Shown here: piece by piece, positions 24,078-35,905 of the stretch | How positions within the stretch are numbered: the stretch's first letter is position 1 | Layout: each line of letters opens with the position of its first letter | Assembly (NCBI GenBank): GCA_001414485.1 | Contig: LLEY01000017.1 | Coordinates: forward strand, 186,001-250,000 | DNA: 64,000 nucleotides | Origin: Calycina herbarum | Taxonomy: Eukaryota; Ascomycota; Leotiomycetes; Helotiales; Pezizellaceae | Reading direction: 5' to 3' | The notes under the pieces: generated by a model | Database searches by the model: none | Told to the model about the DNA's origin: nothing | The model's input: only the letters and a program-made list of their open reading frames with translations | Made by a program: the position numbers and the translations under genes

Positions 24078-25062
24078 AGCTCGAAAGTAACAGATTAAGG
24101 CTCTGGATTATCCATAAGGCAACGTGGGGTCTGTATTTATATACCACAAACCCTTTCACGGAGCCTTCCCACATATTGGTAATTAGGCATACTGCTGAAG
24201 CCTGAGAGTTCGAATAGCCTTGTTTGAACAAGGCATGCGAATAAGATGTCTCTATCCTTCACACCGAAAATCTTGAAAGATTATGAAGGGTATGTAAGCT
24301 TTGATGTGGTATGCAGCGATCAGTTATAAGATCATGTTGATTGGAGGGGCTATATTGTGGTTGCATATGGTTGCATGAGGTTTTGGTAAGGCTGGGTGCC
24401 CTCATGACGAAAACCGCCCCTTGTACCCCATTGGGATTCAAGATAAAACTGAAATTTGGAAGCTAGTTTGTTTTTCCGTCAGTCTAATCTAGTAGGAAAA
24501 GTTGCATTTCGTGGATTAGGCAAAGTTAGAGATGCGAATCTCAGAGACTAATTCTGGACTCTTATTTGATTACCAGAAGAAGCATAAGCACAATTAAAGG
24601 GAATTTTGATGTATCTTTCATCTGCACTGGGTAGAGCTCTTGGAATTCTTAAAGGAGGGAGAGAGGGGTTACTACTTCGCATTCGCTTAAAACGGGTTCT
24701 AAAAGGGGCACGATGGAGAGAGCCTGAGAGGTCTATTTGAAGAAAAAAAATATGATCAATAGCTAACATCTACACACTTGTTTGCACCTTTAAATATCAA
24801 ATATTGGGCTAGAGGAGAGAAGACAAATGCCAAAACATTGCTGCAAGAAAAGAGAACATCAGGATTGACGACAAATTCAAGAGCAAAAAGAAAGTTCGAC
24901 ACGCAAAAATAAAAATAAAATAAAAGAAAGCTGATGGTGCTCCTCCAGTCGTCTGTTTGTACGACGGCCGAGTTCTGTTACTCACAATCCTACGATACTG
25001 AAGCAGTCAGTATATGGTTCGTACGCTATTTAGTGGCACAAATACCGTTGATACCTCGACAT
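24078..25062. other. Intergenic, no gene recognised
   Basis: Between the 5' end of the DUF6594 gene and the 3' end of the C2H2 gene. AT-rich near 24780-24930, with only short open frames. Confidence 0.5.
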
Positions 25063-28000
25063 TTATTGTCTTCGCTCAGGCTGCTGAAGCTGTGTCCAAG
25101 ACGGACTCTGCCCTATGTTTGATTCTTGCCACACCGTATTGTTGGTAAAGTTCTGATCAGTAAAGGCAATCGGCGCATTGTAGCCAGGGTGATTGTTGTA
25201 ACCTTGTTGACTGCTGACTGTGTTGAAAGCCTGTGGAGAGTCGTAAACGAAGGTTTGTGGGCTATCCCAGACCATGCCGCTCGAAACTGAGCTTGGGGTA
25301 ACGTTTGAAAGTGTTCTCAACATGTCCGATTGTTGATGCTGACCACTCTGGAAGAATGGTTGGGGAGGAAGGCTCATGGCAGATATTGGGCGATTCATCA
25401 TTGGGAGTTGCGATTGATGAACTACTGATGTATCATGCTGCATCATTCCTGGCTCAGTCGCATTATATAGGTCTTCCATAATGACTACAGGTGCCGGCTC
25501 ACGTGGAGTAGTGGCGACCATAGTGGTATCGGTGGTAGTTTGTGGCTTACTCACAACGAGCCTAGTGCGTGATGCGATTCTGAGGGTTTCGCGAAGGTTG
25601 TCTCGGTACCACCCCTTTTGGGCATCAATGTCAGAAGGTGGAGGGCCGTGTTCCTTAATTTTACACTCCACAATCCCTTCATTTATTAGAAGGATCCTCT
25701 CTTGTACCAATTCAGTTACAGGTTGATAGTCATAAACTAAACAACAAACGAATAAGTCTTTTGGTGGCATTAGGCGGAGACTGGAGTATAACACTTACAT
25801 GGATGGTCCGGAATACGTTCCCCTTCAGGTGCCAACGCATAAAACATAGTGTACCATTGGCCAAGTTCAAGATTGGCCTTCGCATGAGTTTTTGCATCAT
25901 CTGTTCGCCCTTTCATAAATCGCTTTATGTTTCTTGCAATCCATTTCGCGATCTCAGAATTCGGGTCATGGCCGGGGTCTCTTGGCTTTGGAGACGATGT
26001 AAATTTCTTCAATTCATCCTTGACCTCTTTCCACTTTGCTTCGTCAAATGTAAGCAAATCCGACGATTTCTCTGCATCGGAGTGCTGTTGTTCTTGGTGC
26101 GCAGTACGTAGAGACTTCTTATTAAAGGTTTCGGGGCAATCCGGACAGCGTATTGGGCAATCCACTGTCCTGCTGTGTGTTTCTAGGCCATCCTCCTTCT
26201 CAAAAACATCCTGGCAATTACTACACTGATGCGGGTTTTTCTTTTTGGTGTTAACCATGTGCTGTTTTCTCATATGCTCTCTAAGGATTCAGTGATCAGC
26301 TTGCAAACTCGGAAATATCAATGAAATATCAGGTCTGGTGAACTAAAACTTACTTCAAATGTGTTATGTCCCAGCCAGGCCCAGCACATATTCGAAAATG
26401 CTCTCGCGTTCGGTGGTTGGCGCAGAAGGTCCCTGGACGTAATACATTATAAATGCACCTCAGAGAATGAACATTGTTGTCCGACACCGAAGAAGACTTA
26501 AACTTCGTACTTCGCTCTTTTGTTGGTTGCCCTGTTCCACCACTTTCTGCAGAGCCACCCAAATTAGGGTTTCCAGAGCCTAACCCACCATTGCCACCAG
26601 AAGCTGATGAAGTGCCTACCATCCCATTTGTACTATTCCCTGACGACGAAGACGAGGAGGAGGACGACGACGACGAACTTGACCCAGATTCAGAAGATGC
26701 TGAGTATGTGAAATCTCCATGATGGTGTAATGGGCTGCGATTATGGTTATCAAGGAGATTCAATGCCGAAAGCGAATCGCTAATCTCCAGATCAATGTTT
26801 GAATGCGCACATTCCAGCCTGCCTTTCAGGTATTGAAATAATGACTTAGCAACAACTGGATCAGTGACGAGAACACTATCAAGAACTCCTTCAAGTGTAT
26901 CGGGAGACGGATCAGGGGTAGTATTTTCGACGGTAGAATCCGTCATTTCAGATGGATGTGATTGAGATTGAGACGAACTGCCGCCATCCGCTGGAGGGAT
27001 ATCTTCCTCGCCAGCCGAATGAGATGACGAGGCTTGATCATTCTCTCCACTTGGCGAAGGGCCCGTAGGGAAAGATCCAAATGGTGTATCTGATAGCGAC
27101 CCTCTCAAAAGAGGTTTGTGTCTGTTTTGGCTCTCCATATTGTATGTCAACTTTTCACCGGAAATTAATTGTTTGAACGTAAAATCTCTTGATAACACCC
27201 CATCCGCATCTAATTTGTTTTCCTCAAATAGAACATCAAGAGACCTTGGGATATTAGGAGGAACAGTCGAAAATTGGGTAGGTGTTGTTGGGAATAGGTC
27301 GGCATTTTTGGCGTTCTCCCAGGAAATCTGGGTATCTTCAGGCTCTCTCATAGTGTGACCGTGTCCACCGTTGTTGGGAGACGGAGAGTGTGAAGCACCT
27401 ATATATAACTTAGTGGATTGGCGAAATAAAAGTGAAAAATTCAGCAAGGTTTGTATGGAGTAGTCTAGAACAATCAAAAGAATTGTTCGAGAAGCTCTGA
27501 AAGAGGCAGTAACAAGGGTTCTTGATTGTTCTAAAGCTTCTCGAATAATAACCCCGGCTGTCCGAGAATATTGGAAGTAATAAGGCTTGATGGGGGTATA
27601 CTTACTAGAGTCAGTATACTTACTAGAGTCGGTACCATTAGCACACTCAGACCAAGATTGACTGGTAATTGAGGGGCTACTAGACTGGCAGCTGTCTTCG
27701 TTGAACCCAGAACAAAGTTCGCCGTCCTCTCTTAGCATTCCCACCAAGACCTTATCTGGCTGCTGATGATATGCGTCTCTTGAGCCGTCGATAAGAGGGC
27801 CCCTTTTTTGATGGTTAGAATTTGAGATAGCTGTGGAATGTTATTTAAATACGTACATTTTCCATTGATCCTCAGGATCCTCGGAGTAAATTTCCAAGCC
27901 ACCGTGAGCATGAGATGGGTGTACTCCTTTGCTCAAAAAGCCACCTTCTAGCACGTAGTTGTTGTCGTCTCCTTTCCTTTGAAAACGCGGTCTGTTTTGT

Positions 28001-28119
28001 TCCTTCCACTGACACACTAATTTAGGATGGTGTTCCAAGTACTCCAAAGCCTTGCGCTTGCTGTGGAGTATATCCTCGAAAGCCCGAGGGCTCCGGGGTT
28101 GCTCATCGGCGAAGGCCAT
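25063..28119 (-). CDS. Large C2H2-type zinc-finger protein (fungal-specific)
   Basis: Certain exons: 27398-26354, 26280-25799 and 25736-25063, with 73-nt and 62-nt introns. Upstream, 28119-27857 (MAFADEQPRS...) most likely is the first exon, joined through a small exon ending at 27624. Using the AG at 27681-27680 gives an in-frame 839-residue protein, but that acceptor is a guess. The middle has a Ser/Gly-rich linker with 13 consecutive Ser codons. The zinc-binding region follows: GPGWDITHLKEHMRKQH, then CSNCQDVFEKEDGLETH and CPIRCPDCPETFNKKSL. This arrangement is seen in many ascomycete C2H2 proteins of unknown function. The C-terminus is Gln/Ser/Pro-rich, suggesting a nuclear regulator, which is inference. 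The intron at 27623-27399 contains a foldback repeat and has a duplicated 5' splice site. Two adjacent genes remain possible. Confidence 0.78.
27481..27585. repeat. Foldback repeat, copy B (inside an intron of the C2H2 gene)
   Basis: AATTGTTCGAGAAGC at 27481-27495 pairs with GCTTCTCGAATAAT at 27536-27549. The tail (near 27561-27580) contains GAGAATATTGGAAGTAAT, closely matching copy D. It lies wholly inside the 207-225-nt intron of the surrounding gene. Confidence 0.65.
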
Positions 28120-28314
28120 TACAGGGCGAACGATGGTCACGATGCAACACAAAGACAAGCCAGGTCGATCCTCGTTCAGTTGTTGACTTGAACCCGCGGA
28201 TTCTGCGCTGTACAGGTTCGAAAATGAATCAAAAATCCGTGTAGAAAGCTCATACGTATGAGAGATTGGAGACTGCCAACAGGAGCAGCAAGGCTCCAGA
28301 AAATAGGCAGACAA

Positions 28315-29124
28315 GGTCGGAGTCTAAAAGAAAGAAGGCAAAGTGTCATGTGGGATACCTATCGTTTCTTGCATTATGAAATTATATAAGAGCCAGTGTT
28401 GTGATTTAGGATCAAACTTCGACAGGTCAAAACTACGCAGGAAGTATCATTGCACGCAAATGCGAAAAACCGCGTTCACAACGGACATTCGCACCCACGA
28501 GCCTACGAGCAATCGTTGACATGCTGAGTGATTTCATTGGTGAGATTGAAATGGGCTGCATACAACTCTACGTGGCGTCAATGTCCATCCAATCTTAAGC
28601 GAAGGATGCAATGTCAGGCACACCTCCCGGACATTCAAAATAAGGAAAGCCTTCCTACCATAGTACCATACCTGAGTTGTTTTCGCTAGCGTAAGACAAC
28701 CGCATGATAAGGTTACATCAGACATGGCTCCTCGGACATTTCGAGAGAATCATTCCTAAGTCGCCACGTATATGCGTGGACTGGATGATTGCAGAGCATG
28801 CGTGTCTCTGTGCAACCATAATACCACTGAAATATTGAACACCACGAACTTACGAACTTTCAAATAACCAAAAATAAACAGATGCGAAACAATACAGTAA
28901 GTTTGCATAACCCTGAGTCTTGTTTCGACTAGGCTCCAGATCAGGTTGCTCTTGCTCAAATCGACACGAGGGAAATGCTGGTGTATTTGGAAGATATGAG
29001 ATATGACGTTTGAACGAGGCAGGACTGTCGACTACTATCAATATGGCCGAATGCTATGATAGGTGATAATGTCTGACATTGCTCCTTGTACCTACTGCGG
29101 ATTGTACGATACAGTTGAGGGTAA
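28315..29124. other. Intergenic, no gene recognised
   Basis: Upstream of the C2H2 gene. Only short open frames are seen, none with a domain. Confidence 0.5.
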
Positions 29125-29215
29125 TTGCAAATATTATTTGAGAGAGTTTAGAACAGTCAAGTAGTGGAGTTTTGATTCTTCTAAACAACCTCAAATGATA
29201 TTTGATTCTCCGAGG
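29125..29215. repeat. Foldback repeat, copy C
   Basis: The left arm at 29129-29152 (containing ATTTGAGAGAGTTTAGAA) pairs imperfectly with the right arm at 29178-29203 (TTCTAAACAACCTCAAAT). The arms share the GTTTAGAA / TTCTAAAC core with copies B, D and E. The copy is intergenic. Confidence 0.5.
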
Positions 29216-31387
29216 AAGGCGGAGGGTACGCAATGCTCAATTTCGCCATCATTCTTGACGAACACAGTATCGAATCCACACTCGCGTGACATTCTTTGGA
29301 AAGACGGAGAGTAGAGATGCACTACCCTGTAATTCTAGAGTGGTGCCGCAAATCAACTACGTGATCAATGTAATAACCAAGGAAGTCAGATGAAAGGAGA
29401 AGTTCTCAACAGTTTGGAATGCTAGGTTCAGCACAAAATCCCCCCTCGCGATTCATGTATGCTTCAGGCTGAAATTTCATAGAACTCCAAATTTTGGGGG
29501 ATATCCCAATTTGTCAGAGACCGCTTGGTCCTCCTAGAGTCCCCTAGCACGCATCCACTCTTCATCGGAAAAGACAAAATACCCACACGTCAAGATTGAA
29601 TGACATGGAGAGGGGTGCTCGAAGAAGCATGGCAGGGTTGTCGCAAGAGATGGCGGGCTTGCCGTACTCTGATATGATATCAGGGTATATTCGCGCGGGT
29701 GTCCGTGACTGAGTGTTAGACTTGATCTTTCTTAAAAGAACTGAAGTAGGTATTCTCTGAAAGAATGTTGTTGTTTGAGCCGACGTTGAAATATTCATGC
29801 AAGGAGCCGTCGTGCCTGTGCGCCCCAAAGAAGCGTGGAACTCGTGAGTTGGTGACATAACCGACCTACCAGATTACGACGAATTAGGGGATGTTGTTTT
29901 TCTGCTCATCTTGAAGTGCTGAGCGTTTTCTCATGAAGACAATACGTCGATTGGTAGGAAGTCAAGCGCCTTATCGATACTTTCAACTTTGTTTGTCTGT
30001 AAATGCTTCAGATTTATGATGGGAAGCCTAGCTATTGCTTGGCTGTTACTTGTCTCATTATTCTGTGATGTAAGTTCATGTTTTGAGCTTGCTGGGTGTG
30101 TAAGATTGCCATTGCCACCCCTCAACGATGATACGCAATCGTAGCAATTGGATTTTATTCTTATACTTTCTTGTTCTTATCTTTAATTTCAATTGGACCA
30201 TTCAGTTCAAGTTCACGATATGAGCCCCTTCGAATGGTCAAACTTCCCGAAATTGCTTGTCCATCTGCATCAGCTTTCCGCTCCGAAGTAATCCATGACA
30301 CAAGAGATGTATTTACGAAAGAGTGCCACAGTATCTATCCAGTATCTATCCACTTGTCGGATGTTGGTAGGTCATAATTCTAGCAGGCTCACCAATATCC
30401 GATATCGTATGGATAGCCAACCAGTATTGCCAATCAATATGAAAGTGGTTGTTTTCAGAGGCACATGTAATTGTTGCAGCACAAAAATCCCAATGACAAG
30501 TAATAGGAGTATCTTGTCCATTTTATGAAGAGTCAATCTTCTTCGTCTTTTCCTTTTCATCGTGAGCAGAGTAAAATTTGGATCCATACATCAAGTCCTT
30601 CATTCAAGTACATAGATACTTATACCAAACACCCCACACCCTCAATTTCTCTTTCGGCCCAGATTATCAGAATGCACTCGAAGTGGCAGAATGGCGGGCA
30701 AGCCGCACTTGGATCTCTTGCCAGAAGAACGATCGTCATAGTAAAACCTAACCCAAACCCACCACCTGTTAGTATTGTTAGCCCCTTCTCACTTAGTACT
30801 CCTATCTGACTTGCAATCAAGGATACCACCACCCCCATTCCTCGTCGTTAATCTCTCGTGGTTTCCGGTTCTATTTTCGCAAGTCAATCGTTTGAAAAGA
30901 GGGGTGCTACACGTTGACAACTTCAAGGATATGGATAGCTCAAAGGAGCAACCTTAAATTGGACGTGATGTGGCATTATCATGATCTGAGAAGAAGTTTC
31001 AGGATTTGTACATACGGGGCCACTGTTTGGATATGTGTTATTGGACATTTTGGGCGTTGACCTTGTAGCTTTGCAGCGGCACTCTTCCGATAACAAATTC
31101 CTTTTTGGTCTTTCGTTGCTTTTTTCTGCATCGATTCTCAGAAGCTTTGAGATAGTAAGCTGAGTCTTATGCTGCCAGTTCTTTTGAGGTTGTATGACGA
31201 TTATTTTGGGCCACGATTTTCTCTCTCTCTTTCTCCTTCTATATCACGTGCAGCAATACTATTATCAGCAGAGAACATGAAATCTGGAGATAATTTAGTC
31301 ATGTATTTACGAGTGGGAGTCCAGGGTAGGTAGATATCTGTCTTGAATGTTGTACAACAGTCAGTAATGGTATAATATTACACTATC
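29216..31387. other. Intergenic; possible decayed or small multi-exon gene near 29.9-30.8 kb
   Basis: On the minus strand, hydrophobic open segments occur at 30838-30620 (GLTILTGGGFGLGFTMTIVL) and 30523-30372 (MDKILLLLVIGIFVLQQL). Charged segments follow near 30290-30155 (GSLTIRRGSYRELELNG) and at 30125-29931. Possible introns could link some of them, but I recognise no family and could not build a convincing model. The rest of the interval shows nothing. Confidence 0.25.
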
Positions 31388-32605
31388 TTAATCGCTGTCG
31401 CTATCATAAGCCACCAAAGGACCCGAAGGCGCTTTTGGCTTCGGCTTCGAAGCAATCATGCCCTGCGTACTCTGTAATGCAGCAAGCGTGCTACTCGAAA
31501 AAATACCGCTTTCTTCAGCTTCCGCTCTCTCGACTTGATCGGCCTCGATCATCAATCTTTGCTCCTCCTCAAGTTCCAGCCCCTGTCTGCCCACCGGATT
31601 TACAGCATTGGCCCCTCGGGCAAAGTATATGTCATCAGGGGCCTCATAACCTGCCAGTCCAAAGCCACCTTCAATCTTCTTCCGTTTCCGTGCTTCTGGG
31701 TCGCGACCTTCAATTTCCGCGACAAATTCTGCTGGTAACGCTCTTCGTACAGCTTCTGCTGCTTGTTCTTCAATCCTTCGGACCTCTCGCGCTTGTGCCA
31801 TTGGATTTGGATCTGCTGTTGCCCATCGAACGTTCAAGATCTCGCTGTGGTCTAAGGACTGGTGAGCCATTGCTTCCTTGGCAAATTGCGCGTTCGATTC
31901 ATTCGAATATGTGATAAATGCGACACCTCGAGTGTTAAGAACACGAACTATACAACAATTAGTACCAATTCTAGAAATCAGCCAACTGTTGAAGTACTTA
32001 CTTCTCTCTACTTGACCCCATTCCGCAAAGTGTCGCGCCACAACCTCCTCAATATCATCACTGACATGAATCCTTCCCACATATATCGTGCGATTCTGCC
32101 TCATAAAACTTCCAGTTCCACCCATATCATCCCTATAATCGGAATGTTTATCCCTCCCGAACACATCCACATTAGGGTTAAACATATCATGAATCCCCGG
32201 TAATCTGTGCAGATATTCACATTCTTGACCCTTTGGACATATTCCCCTCGCAAAGAATAGACAGAAATAACTCCCAGCAACTTTGTCGGCCTTGGTATAT
32301 CCCGTATCCAGCGCAATCTTGCACCGTCCCGCCGCAGCTGTCTTGGAGAGGTATTTGTCTTCGCGATCGCCGCCTGACCATTTGTTGTACCAGATGTTGA
32401 AGATTGTACCGGTTTGAGGAGGGGGTTCGGATTTCATGGTTGAGGGATCGACTTGGGGTCGCGCTGGGCGCTTCTTCTTGCGGATTATCTTTTTCATTTT
32501 TCGTTCGGCGGGGGGCGCGACTTCTGTACTTGTTGCTGGTGCTTCATCTTGAGGGGGATCCATTGTTTGGAGGGCTGTTTCTGGGTTGGGTTCAACGTCG
32601 GCCAT
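31388..32605 (-). CDS. cwc2: Pre-mRNA splicing factor Cwc2
   Basis: Component of the Prp19/NineTeen complex; in yeast it contacts U6 snRNA at the catalytic centre of the spliceosome. Two exons, 32605-32002 and 31947-31388, separated by a 54-nt intron. The sum is 1164 nt and 387 residues, close to family length. A Lys/Arg-rich N-terminal stretch (MKKIIRKKKRPARP) is followed by a Torus-type region with a CCCH finger (CLFFARGIC...C...H, spacing C-x7-C-x5-C-x3-H). Next comes an RRM with RNP2-like TIYVGRI and RNP1-like RGVAFITY; the intron falls just before RNP1. The C-terminus is charged and ends in DSDSD. The intron is a multiple of three without a stop, so an unspliced reading frame would look continuous; comparison with the RRM shows it must be removed. 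Confidence 0.95.
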   Translation of the reverse strand: MADVEPNPETALQTMDPPQDEAPATSTEVAPPAERKMKKIIRKKKRPARPQVDPSTMKSEPPPQTGTIFNIWYNKWSGGDREDKYLSKTAAAGRCKIALDTGYTKADKVAGSYFCLFFARGICPKGQECEYLHRLPGIHDMFNPNVDVFGRDKHSDYRDDMGGTGSFMRQNRTIYVGRIHVSDDIEEVVARHFAEWGQVERSKYFNSWLISRIGTNCCIVRVLNTRGVAFITYSNESNAQFAKEAMAHQSLDHSEILNVRWATADPNPMAQAREVRRIEEQAAEAVRRALPAEFVAEIEGRDPEARKRKKIEGGFGLAGYEAPDDIYFARGANAVNPVGRQGLELEEEQRLMIEADQVERAEAEESGIFSSSTLAALQSTQGMIASKPKPKAPSGPLVAYDSDSD

Positions 32606-33584
32606 TTTGAATGATGCTTTGGACTCATGTCAACCAAAAGTCAAGAAGGCGACGAGGCTGAGATTTGTACTAGGTCTGAATAGGCGGTGCCCCCATAATA
32701 TATTTCCCGACGTTCTACCGGGCTTCACTACAATTTCGTAGCTTCCCAAACTTCACTTCAAGTGAAGCAAAGTTTGCAATATTTTCGGCATGCTTGAGAT
32801 TGATCTTCTAATAGTCCCCTTGATGACTTCTGCATTGTCAAATTCGTTAATGGGATAAATTGGCAGTGCGGCGGAAGTGATTGAGATCTCAGATCAAAGC
32901 GCGAACAGTTTCCCCATAACAGTGCCGTAACACGAAGAAGGAAGGAACGATCGAAAAGCGGTTGAGGAAGGTGCTCTATAGAAGTACCCAAAGGAATTTG
33001 ACGAGACGGAGAAGACTGGGGAAGGTGCGACTTGCTACTACCGTACACCTCCATGCCCAAATACAGCCTGGTCAGTTCCCATTTTCATCTTCGGGCATAT
33101 TGAGCAGTCAGGATAGGGGAGCGAGAGCAAAAATGCCCAAAGGATAGAGAGAGAAAACGAAGGTTAAACTCAAGAAATATTCCACATCATCGGGTTGCTT
33201 CCAGAGTAGACGCTTAGTCTTCTCCAACCACGCCCCGCTCCTTCCTTTCTCTAGACACATATAGAGTTTCTCTTGGGATATCATCGGACCCCGCAACACC
33301 AGAATTTGTAAGTGTTTCTTGTACCCAAATACGCAGATTCATGTTATCCAAAACAAACTCGGTGGTGTAGTGGATTGTTCGTTGTTCACATTTCGTATCG
33401 TTCCCTTGCTAACTCACATTTCAATGACAAAAATTTGAGAAATCGAAGATTTGAGAGTTGAAGAGATATATGTTGTCGGGCGTGATTCATTTGAAACCCC
33501 TCGACCTGGGTTCCGCGGTCCATTTGGGCACGCCTAGGGTTCGGCAGTACATTCTGAAGGTGTGCCTTGAGCTAAGCAGTAGAA

Positions 33585-33638
<54 letters not shown>

Positions 33639-34334
33639 GAGACGACAAAGATTGACTGGTGTATCCAGAGATTCAAAGGAGAGAGTCCTGAGAATGATTC
33701 TAGTGCCTGGGGCCTGGAAAGAAAGCGAGAAGCTTGCGTCCTGCGAATGGACAGATGACCCGAGATGGGCGAGTGCGAAGTAAGTACAATTCTCTCATCT
33801 TCCAAGCACCACCGAGTTTAATACAATTTTTTGGTGTTCTCTACTTGGTAGGCCTCTGGAACTTGTTTTCTCCCTCGAAGATCCTGAGCTGAAAACGCCG
33901 TAGTAGAAATCTCGAGCAGTATCGATTACCAGCCCTGCTTGCGTCTATCCCGGCCTTGCTCTTAGTACACCTACTCTACTCTAAATTATGCTAAACTGTC
34001 TAGGATAAAATGTGACAAACCCAATCTGCTAGCCCTCTGGTAGTTATCCTTACCTGTAGCATGCACAGGTGTAGCGGATAATCAGAGAAGTAAGAGGTGG
34101 TTCAATTGAAGATCTAAAGCTACAGAAGAGAAGAGAAGGAAAGAGGAGACTTCTAGAGGTCCTATAATATAGAGATAGCCAAGGAATCGATATAGGAATG
34201 TCGATCCGTTTGTAGAAATGGTTCCTGGCCTAGGTAGGAATGGTTCTAGGCCAGGCCAGGAATGGCAGGCTTTGCGGACGCCGGCGAGCAGCCGTACGCG
34301 AGTCACGTGCTCGGCGGTGGCCAGGTCCGTAACA
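32606..34334. other. Intergenic with (GA)22 microsatellite
   Basis: No gene recognised. A perfect 44-nt (GA)n tract lies at 33591-33634. The sequence at 33840-34330 has a patchwork character with a local duplication (AGGAATGGTT/AGGAATGGCA near 34230-34267) and may be decayed transposon DNA, but no terminal repeats could be paired. Confidence 0.4.
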
Positions 34335-34452
34335 TTATTAAGTCTATTATTCGAGACGGTTTAGAGAAATAAGGAACTAAAATCTCGTCATTCTGCTGAA
34401 TTTTAGTAGACATGGCAGTTGAGAAAGTTTGAGCTAGTTATATAGAAGGAGC
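34335..34452. repeat. Foldback repeat, copy E (degenerate)
   Basis: TATTATTCGAGACGGTTTAG at 34345-34362 matches the inner arm of copies B and D. The distal end TTATATAGAAGG near 34438 matches TTATATAGGAGG at the end of copy D. The most diverged member. Confidence 0.4.
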
Positions 34453-35054
34453 ATTGACTGACTCTCTTCTCTTTGTTTCCTCTCAAGAATATAAGAAACG
34501 AGTATAAGCTTACTACATCGTACGAAACTGGATTCCTTCATCGCATTCACCGATTTCAAGCTACTCCAGTCCGCGAATCAAAAGCTCAGTCAATTCCCCA
34601 GTTTCCCCATTCCCCACCCAGGCCCACTTCTCGACCACAACCTCAAGAGAACAAATTAAAGAAACCTCTCCCGGCAAATAAATTAGGTTCTTAAAAGTAC
34701 AACGACTGTGGCTCGCCCGACCGTATGAGCTACCTGAAATTGCGAGATAAACCAACTCTTGATCCCCTAAGACCTCAAGTGCAGAGTTAGTCCAAGTTCA
34801 CAGAACTTGATTTTTTGTCATTCTTAGGATGTTTTATATATTTTTTTGGAGCGAGGGAGGCTTCAGTTGAACGCGCGTAGGTGCTGAGTTGGGTTTGTCG
34901 CGCATGGTAGAATTTTTTAAGTTTATTTTGACGCGACGGCGGTTCACCCTTACAGAACTTTGAGAGGCTTTTAGGAACGAATCACGTTTGATGGAGCGGG
35001 TTACAACGATTTTTCTAGTTCTACTCCTTGTTAGTATAAGTATTCTTGTTCACT

Positions 35055-35255
35055 GGGGTTCTTCACAATAGAGTAGAGTTTGAGAAGAACTTTCTGAACT
35101 TGAAAAACGAAACAGTCGAAATAGCCTATGATAATGAAAAGCGTTGTCGTAGACCGTTAAAAGAATCAGAAGACTAGTCTCTTCATTCTCCTAAACCTTC
35201 TCAAGCAATTGCTACGATTGTTCGAGAAGATAGGAAGTAATTATATAGGAGGGTG
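35055..35255. repeat. Foldback repeat, copy D
   Basis: Core at 35155-35250: TTCTCCTAAACCTTCTCAAG, then GATTGTTCGAGAAG, then GGAAGTAATTATATAGGAGG. Further partial arms (TTTGAGAAGAACTTTC) lie at 35079-35095. Intergenic, upstream of CAF16. Confidence 0.55.
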
Positions 35256-35905
35256 CCGAGAGCAATGGCAGAACTTCTTCTTACCCATATGGAACGGTGG
35301 GGTTATTGGGAAATTGATTAGTACTGTTACCTGCTAGTCTCACACTACCTTTTTCGAATGAAATCATTGTATTAGTCCTTTATTTTCTATAGGTGTTTTC
35401 GAGATTGTAAATTCGGGATTTCAAATGAGCGGAAAAGTGTTCTAGAATTGTGAGCTATTAATATCTCTTGTTACCTCTCTCATCTCTAACCTGTGAACCG
35501 TGATCCAACTCCTGAGTTCCCGAGAATTGACAGAACGTTTTTCTTTCCGACTACTATAGGTGTTTGTTTTTACTATCGAAATTTTTATTAAGGAAATTGT
35601 TCGAGGATGGACCCACAGAATAATATCGGCTTTAGCAAATCGGATTTAAAAAGAGGGACTTCAGCAATTATAACGAGCAGATGGGGATTTTTCTAAGAAA
35701 GATTTAAATGGAAGTGCACAATTGGTTCAAATGAAACCGATAAGAAGGAATGCAACGAAATATTCCTTAGGGGGCTGGAGTGCATCTTTTGCAGAAGCAC
35801 CATCCCTGATAATGCGTCATCGAGTCACTGAACTTTTTATATGAACCTCACCCCACCATCGCCATCTCACTGCCACCTCCCCACCAAACCACAACAACAA
35901 CCACA
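35256..35905. other. CAF16 upstream region
   Basis: No gene recognised. Just before CAF16 there is a TATA-like TTTTTATATG at 35832-35841 and a C/A-rich leader (35850-35905) of the kind common before fungal start codons. Confidence 0.4.

Noticed and set aside
26474..26722. Acidic open frame antisense to the C2H2 gene
   Set aside because: Complement of the poly-Ser coding tract; Asp/Glu-rich only because of that repeat.
34069..34412. Possible solo LTR (TG...CA, about 340 bp)
   Set aside because: No target-site duplication at the ends and no second LTR; contains foldback copy E instead.
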